From NCBI GenBank assembly GCA_016932295.1, contig JAFGDC010000085.1, positions 1-19,171 on the forward strand: a stretch of DNA of 19,171 nt. Direction: 5' to 3'. The notes beneath the pieces are model-generated. The model saw nothing but the letters and a program-made list of their open reading frames with translations. It searched no databases and had not been told where the DNA came from. This document shows positions 14,578-19,171 of this stretch, piece after piece. The position numbers were made by a program, and so were the translations under genes. The first letter of the stretch is position 1, and each line of letters begins with the position of its first letter. This DNA is from a candidate division CSSED10-310 bacterium. GTDB lineage: Bacteria; CSSED10-310; JAFGDC01.

Positions 14578-17500
14578 TTATTCCTCGAATCCCCAGGTTT
14601 CCACTTCCACCTCGGTCAGCAGGTCGATGGTGCCGCACTCCAGCAGCGCCGCCCAGAAGTTGATCCCGGACAGCGTCCCGGCGCCGTGGGGCCAGGTGAA
14701 CTGCAGGATTGTCTCATCCATAACCTGCATGGCCGGCAGGTACGTCATCCGGTAATCCAGGTCCTGCCACCAGCGCGGCCAGAACCAATACTCGCCGAAC
14801 ACGTCCAGAATGATGTACTCATCCGCGCTCAACGAACCATACGGATTGATGCACCGGCAGACCAGCAGGAACTCGTCATCGGGCCGGTAAATCGCCTGGT
14901 TCAGGATCAGGTCGATGGTCAGCACGCTGATTGGCGTCGCTGTCGGCGTCGGCGGTTCCGGCGTCTCGGTGGGAGTCGGGGTCGGCGAGGGAGTCGGCGT
15001 ACAGGTGGGTGTCCGCGTCGGCGTCTGCGTTGGCGTCACCGTGGGAGTAAATGTCGGCCATGGCTCCACATCGTTTCTGGCCAGCCACAACATGGCGTTT
15101 TCCATGAGGCCGTTGCGGGTTTGGGTATCCCCGATACCCGCCACGGAGAAATTAAACACCACGATCTGGCCGCCGTTGGCGGGGTCGCCATCCGGATCCC
15201 AACCCAGGATGCTGGTTTCCGCGCCGGCCCACCAGCCGGCGATCTTCGTCGCCCCGGCGCTCTCCGTCATGCGGTCGCCGGCGTGACTCTGGCTGAACGA
15301 TATGCTCTGCGGAATGGCGTTCGGCTCACTCACCACCGGGTGCCCGGCAGCCGTCACATACACCTGGATGTCCGCGTCGCCCAGCCATTCGTCCTCGTGC
15401 AGTACCCACTGGGCGAACTCGGGATAGGCCGGCGAGTACAGGGCATCGTGCCCCACCTCGCCGCCTTCCACCAGCAGGTTGCCGCCCATCCAGACGTAGT
15501 CCACCAGCGCATCCCGGTAGAGCTGGTCGGCCACCGCGTTGGTGTAGTCCCCCGATGACGCCACCAGCACGTCATAATCGGTCCAGGTGTAAGGATCGGT
15601 GTCACTGGACGATTCAACATCCACGACAAAGCCCCTGCTGCTCAGGCAGGCGGCGAAATATCCGGAAGCACCCTGGTCGCTGTCGTCAAGAACGAGGATG
15701 GGACCGGCGGCCAGGCGCAGCGACAAGGTCAGCGGCACCGCCAGGCCGTTGACATCCAGGGTGATCGTGAAGATCGCCATGGTTCCCGGCGGCGTGGCCG
15801 CGTCCACGCTGAAGGTGAAGTGATCCACGAGGCTCGGCGCGGTGCCGCCGGCGGGAATGTCGGACCATTCCGCATAACCGTCGTCGATCGACACATAGCC
15901 GGTATCCACCGCCAGAGCGCCGGAGATGTTCGTGGCATCAATGCTGCCCCGGTTCCACAGCCACACGCTGAACAGCACCGTTTCACCGGGATCGGGCACC
16001 CCATCGTCATCGCCGTCGTCTTCTATGTCCCATGACTGGAGTACCAGTTCCGCTCCCACCGTGGTGACGGTGAAGAAGCACACCCCGGTGCCCTGGTCGC
16101 TGCTCCATTCCAGCAGGAAGGGCAGCCCCAATCCGTCGGGAGCGGCATCATCCAGCGTCCAGGCGAAGTGCGGCGCCTGCGAAACCGCCGTCTCCCCGGC
16201 GGGAATGTCGGGGAACTCCACGAAGTTAGTATCAATGGTGACCCAAGGCGATGTGCATGTCAGTACCGCGCTCACTCCTGTGGCGGCGTCCCCCTCCACG
16301 TTCTGCAGGCTTATGGGCATCACCACCGATTCGCCGGGATTGGGAATGCCGTCGTCATTGCCGCCGGCACTGTCGTCGATGGTCACCTGCACTACCACCA
16401 GTCCCTGCGCCGGCGCATTGCGCAACAGCCAGTGGACCATGTTGTCCAGGAACTCCAGGCGTTCATCGTAATCCCCCACATAGGTGATGTCGAAGCCGCA
16501 GAACAGGCTCTGCCCGCCGGTCATGGCGACACCGTCCGGATCATACCCGACAAGGGCGGCGGTGGACTGATCAGTCCAGCCATGGATCGCCTGGGCATCG
16601 CCGGCCTCCGTCAATCCGTCGGCGGCGGTGTAATCAACACCGTTGAATGTCAGCGGATCAGGCAACAGATTGGGTTCCGTTCCCACCGGATGAGTCGGAT
16701 ACAGCAGTTCCATGCCGCCGGAATACCCGTTCCCTGCATCCGTAATATGCAGCACAGTAGCGGCGAAGGCTTCGAAACCGGGCGTTGAAGCCGCCTTGGA
16801 ACCTACCTCGCCGCCTTCAATCAGCAGCTTGCCGCCGCCGGCGACGTAGCCCACCAGCGCATCGCGCACGGCCGTGTTACTGTGCGGATTGTCATTGATG
16901 CCCGATGCGCACACCAACAGGTCGTAGTCGTTCCATGTGCCGGGATCCGTGTTGGAAACCGTTTCCGTCACCGCTTCCATGCCCAGGTTGGACAGCATGC
17001 TTTCCAGGGAATAGGCAGTGCCGCCGCTGAAGTCATCCAACACCAGGACGCTGCCCAATCCCACATGCAGGCTGAATGATTCCATCCGGAGATACTCATT
17101 CGCCGCCACCAGCAGGTTTACCGGCAGGTCGATGTTGTTGGGTGCAGCAGGATCGATGGTTACCGCGAAGTGATCGGGAAGTGTCCGGGCGGAACCGCCC
17201 GCGGCGATATCCGGCCATTCACCGGCGGCATCGTCGATTGCCAGCAGCGGGTTATCGGTGCTGAGCAAACCGCTCACCGTCACAGCATCATAGGTGCCTT
17301 CATTACTCAATGTCACAAGGATCTGCGCACTTTCACCCGGTTCCAGGAAGCCGTTGCTGTTGCCCAGTGCATCGTCCACCTCGTACGACAGCACCGACAG
17401 CGCGCACCACTCCACCTCCGTTTGCAGAACCACGAAGCCGGCGCCCTGGTCGCTGGTCCAGTCGAGCCTGAACCGGAGCAGTTCGCCGTGCGGCACGCCG

Positions 17501-19171
17501 ATATCCAGGCTCCATTCCAGGTGGGGCGCCAGCGACTCCGCCGTCTCTCCCATGGGAATGTCGGGGAAATCCACCTCGTCATCGATCAGTGTCACATATT
17601 GAGAATCGGTATATATCCGGGCGCTCACTCCGGTCACCGCCGCGGTGCTCACATTGGCCAGACGAACCGGCATGACGATGGTCTCGGTGGGATTGACCAC
17701 GCCATCGCCGTTGCCTGCGCTGTCATCAATGGTATAGCCGTCCAGTTGGAGATCGGAACCGAAATACGATGCTACGAGCCACAGCACGGCATTCTGCAGG
17801 AAATCATCCGCCGCCACGGTGCTCTCGGCGAGGGCCTGAAAATCCAAGTTCATTACCAGGATCTGGCCGCCGTTCATCGGATTGCCGTCCGGGGAGTAGC
17901 CCACCACTCCGGACATGGCGCAGGTCGCCCAGTCATACAGGGCGTGTGCCTCCGGCGCCGGTGACATGCTGTCATAATAGGCGCTGGAAGTCCCTGAGAA
18001 TGGCAATGGATCAGGCAGTATGTTCGGATAACAGGTCACGGGATGACCCGGATAGACCAGGTCCAGGTCCATGGCGGAGGTACATGAGTCAAAATCATCC
18101 TCATGGAGCACCTGGGACAGAAAGGCCGGATAGTTGTAGTAGGCCAGCATCCCCACCACACCGCCTTCAACCAGGAGCTTCCCGCCTGCGGTTGCATAGT
18201 CCTGCAAAGCGGTTCGATATGAAGGCTCGAGGATCGGATTACTATTCCGGCCCGATGACGAGATCACCAGGTCGTACTGGTTCCAGGTACCGGGATCGGA
18301 GGTTGTCGCGGTTTCCAGGGTTACCAGGAAACCCATGCCGGACAGCATGTCGTCTATGATGTCGGCGGCGTTGGCGCCCCCGTCATCCAGCACGAGGACG
18401 GGCATCATGCCGATCAGGATGATGAAGGTATCCTCGCCGGCGTATCCACTGGCGGTGATATCCAGGGTGAGATTCACCACCTGGCCGATCATGGCATCCT
18501 CGTCGATGGTGATGGTGAAGTGGTCGGCCAGGCTCGGGGCGGATGCTCCCGCCTCCAGGTCCGGCCACTCGGCCTGGTCGTCATCCACCGTTACCGGTGA
18601 GCCAACATCCGTGGAGAGGACCGCGGAGATGCAGGCCGAACCCACCGAGCCATGGTTGCGCAGTGTCACGGGCAACACGATGGTCTCGCCGGGGTCCGGT
18701 TTCCCATCGCCGTTGCCCGCGGAATCGTCGATCACATGATCCAGGTAGCGCAATTCCGGCGCTCCCACCACCACGGTGAAAGGCGTGGAGCCGTTGCCTT
18801 CGTTGCTGGTCCAGGTGATGGTGAACAACACGGCGGTGCCGTCCGGCGCCGCCGGATCGATATCCCACGCGAAATGAGGCGGCAGACTCTGGCCGTCTGC
18901 GCCGTTGGCAATATCCGGGAACGCCGCGGACGCCGTGGTCACGCTCGCCCAGCCGCTGGTGGTGCTCAACGCCGCGGTCACGCCGGTGGCATCCACGCCG
19001 CCGTTGTTGGCCAGGGTCACCGGCATGACCACGCTCTCGCCGGGATTGGGTTGCCCATCGCCGTTGCCGCCGGCAGTGTCATCTATAACGTGGGACACGT
19101 AATACAGGTGCGGTTCGTCACACGGTGTCAGGCAACGGACAACCACATCATCGATGTTCCAGCCGCAGTAC
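14578..19171 (-). CDS. Giant secreted modular protein, six Ig-like and three GATase-like domains, 5' end outside window
   Basis: The frame is open from the right edge to the TAA at 14578 (1530 codons visible); the start lies beyond the window. Numbering residues from the codon at 19146: the first visible residues, GWNIDDVVVR, resemble the end of a MAM- or peptidase-associated beta-sandwich. Three modules follow from about 21, 473 and 923. Each has two Ig-like domains starting with IDD-GNGDG-PNPGE, possible calcium-binding loops. Each module ends in an alpha/beta domain from LVLDD (250, 700, 1150) with DP-x-TW-x-x-YD, GGKLLVEGGEVG and a final NAVLWL-like helix, similar to ThuA/class I GATase folds but without an evident catalytic Cys. 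A PT-rich linker (1362-1405) leads to a 117-residue beta-rich tail domain (YRPDDEFLL, LDVFGEYWFWP, FTWPHGAGT). Surface adhesin or protease-associated roles are possible. Convergent with the beta-helix gene. Confidence 0.85.
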   Translation of the reverse strand, partial: YCGWNIDDVVVRCLTPCDEPHLYYVSHVIDDTAGGNGDGQPNPGESVVMPVTLANNGGVDATGVTAALSTTSGWASVTTASAAFPDIANGADGQSLPPHFAWDIDPAAPDGTAVLFTITWTSNEGNGSTPFTVVVGAPELRYLDHVIDDSAGNGDGKPDPGETIVLPVTLRNHGSVGSACISAVLSTDVGSPVTVDDDQAEWPDLEAGASAPSLADHFTITIDEDAMIGQVVNLTLDITASGYAGEDTFIILIGMMPVLVLDDGGANAADIIDDMLSGMGFLVTLETATTSDPGTWNQYDLVISSSGRNSNPILEPSYRTALQDYATAGGKLLVEGGVVGMLAYYNYPAFLSQVLHEDDFDSCTSAMDLDLVYPGHPVTCYPNILPDPLPFSGTSSAYYDSMSPAPEAHALYDWATCAMSGVVGYSPDGNPMNGGQILVMNLDFQALAESTVAADDFLQNAVLWLVASYFGSDLQLDGYTIDDSAGNGDGVVNPTETIVMPVRLANVSTAAVTGVSARIYTDSQYVTLIDDEVDFPDIPMGETAESLAPHLEWSLDIGVPHGELLRFRLDWTSDQGAGFVVLQTEVEWCALSVLSYEVDDALGNSNGFLEPGESAQILVTLSNEGTYDAVTVSGLLSTDNPLLAIDDAAGEWPDIAAGGSARTLPDHFAVTIDPAAPNNIDLPVNLLVAANEYLRMESFSLHVGLGSVLVLDDFSGGTAYSLESMLSNLGMEAVTETVSNTDPGTWNDYDLLVCASGINDNPHSNTAVRDALVGYVAGGGKLLIEGGEVGSKAASTPGFEAFAATVLHITDAGNGYSGGMELLYPTHPVGTEPNLLPDPLTFNGVDYTAADGLTEAGDAQAIHGWTDQSTAALVGYDPDGVAMTGGQSLFCGFDITYVGDYDERLEFLDNMVHWLLRNAPAQGLVVVQVTIDDSAGGNDDGIPNPGESVVMPISLQNVEGDAATGVSAVLTCTSPWVTIDTNFVEFPDIPAGETAVSQAPHFAWTLDDAAPDGLGLPFLLEWSSDQGTGVCFFTVTTVGAELVLQSWDIEDDGDDDGVPDPGETVLFSVWLWNRGSIDATNISGALAVDTGYVSIDDGYAEWSDIPAGGTAPSLVDHFTFSVDAATPPGTMAIFTITLDVNGLAVPLTLSLRLAAGPILVLDDSDQGASGYFAACLSSRGFVVDVESSSDTDPYTWTDYDVLVASSGDYTNAVADQLYRDALVDYVWMGGNLLVEGGEVGHDALYSPAYPEFAQWVLHEDEWLGDADIQVYVTAAGHPVVSEPNAIPQSISFSQSHAGDRMTESAGATKIAGWWAGAETSILGWDPDGDPANGGQIVVFNFSVAGIGDTQTRNGLMENAMLWLARNDVEPWPTFTPTVTPTQTPTRTPTCTPTPSPTPTPTETPEPPTPTATPISVLTIDLILNQAIYRPDDEFLLVCRCINPYGSLSADEYIILDVFGEYWFWPRWWQDLDYRMTYLPAMQVMDETILQFTWPHGAGTLSGINFWAALLECGTIDLLTEVEVETWGFEE
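14932..15063 (-). repeat. PT-rich linker of the giant protein
   Basis: Forty-four codons (about 1362-1405 of the visible part) read as TPTxTPT repeats, the same kind of linker as in the convergent beta-helix protein. Confidence 0.8.
15064..16380 (-). repeat. Module 3 of the giant protein
   Basis: Two Ig-like domains and one GATase-like domain. IDD starts at 16380 and LVLDD is near 15699; the same two landmarks lie exactly 1350 nt away from those of module 2. Confidence 0.8.
16381..17730 (-). repeat. Module 2 of the giant protein
   Basis: Two Ig-like domains and one GATase-like domain of exactly 450 codons. IDD starts at 17730 and LVLDD is near 17049. Confidence 0.8.
17731..19086 (-). repeat. 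Module 1 of the giant protein
   Basis: Two Ig-like domains and one GATase-like domain of 452 codons. IDD starts at 19086 and LVLDD is near 18399. It has two extra codons in the Ig part compared with modules 2 and 3. Confidence 0.8.

Noticed and set aside
14915..15060. PT-linker DNA as a CRISPR or minisatellite array
   Set aside because: The repetition is explained by TPTxTPT codons within an open frame; unit length and sequence are irregular and there are no spacers.

Overview
The window looks like a piece of a GC-rich (by eye about 60%) chromosome of a Gram-negative-type, probably uncultured, bacterium. The clues are a murE with the DNPR signature of meso-diaminopimelate ligases, a GspE/PilB-type secretion ATPase, an ECF sigma factor with a zinc anti-sigma factor, and large secreted proteins with Pro/Thr-rich linkers. 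Such linkers are common in environmental genomes of candidate phyla (Sumerlaeota- or Hydrogenedentota-like), but I cannot assign a phylum from this sequence. No rRNA, tRNA, CRISPR array, phage gene or intact insertion sequence was seen.

Layout, left to right. (1) 1-1464 (-): 3'-truncated gene for a protein with five predicted membrane helices and an Asp-box beta-propeller outside the membrane. (2) 1678-2434 (+): a VapBC-type toxin-antitoxin pair behind a palindromic operator-like site. (3) 2532-5040 (-): a tight three-gene operon of ECF sigma factor, zinc anti-sigma factor with an added helix-turn-helix domain, and a GspE-type ATPase whose usual N-terminal domain is replaced by a GspF-like domain. 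(4) 5294-8850 (+): two overlapping genes for a heterodimeric ABC exporter with one degenerate ATP site. (5) 8880-9884 (-): a receiver/HD-GYP regulator with a good promoter containing a palindrome. (6) 9941-10313: a long leader with tandem repeats and hairpins, followed by a stand-alone murE. (7) 12206-19171: two convergent genes for large secreted repeat proteins. One is an internally duplicated beta-helix protein. The other, cut at its 5' end, has three modules of about 450 residues. A strong terminator lies between them.

Working together: the sigma/anti-sigma/ATPase operon looks like an envelope-sensing unit that controls, or is coupled to, a type II secretion or type IV pilus-like machine whose other parts are not here. 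The exporter and HD-GYP regulator are independent units. The right third encodes cell-surface or secreted proteins with shared design (signal peptide, tandem repeats, PT-rich linkers), which would be plausible cargo for an envelope export system, though nothing in the window proves a link.

The strongest candidates for something undescribed are the GspF-GspE fusion, its position as the third gene of a sigma/anti-sigma operon, and the triplicated Ig/GATase-like surface protein with a nearly exact 450-residue period.
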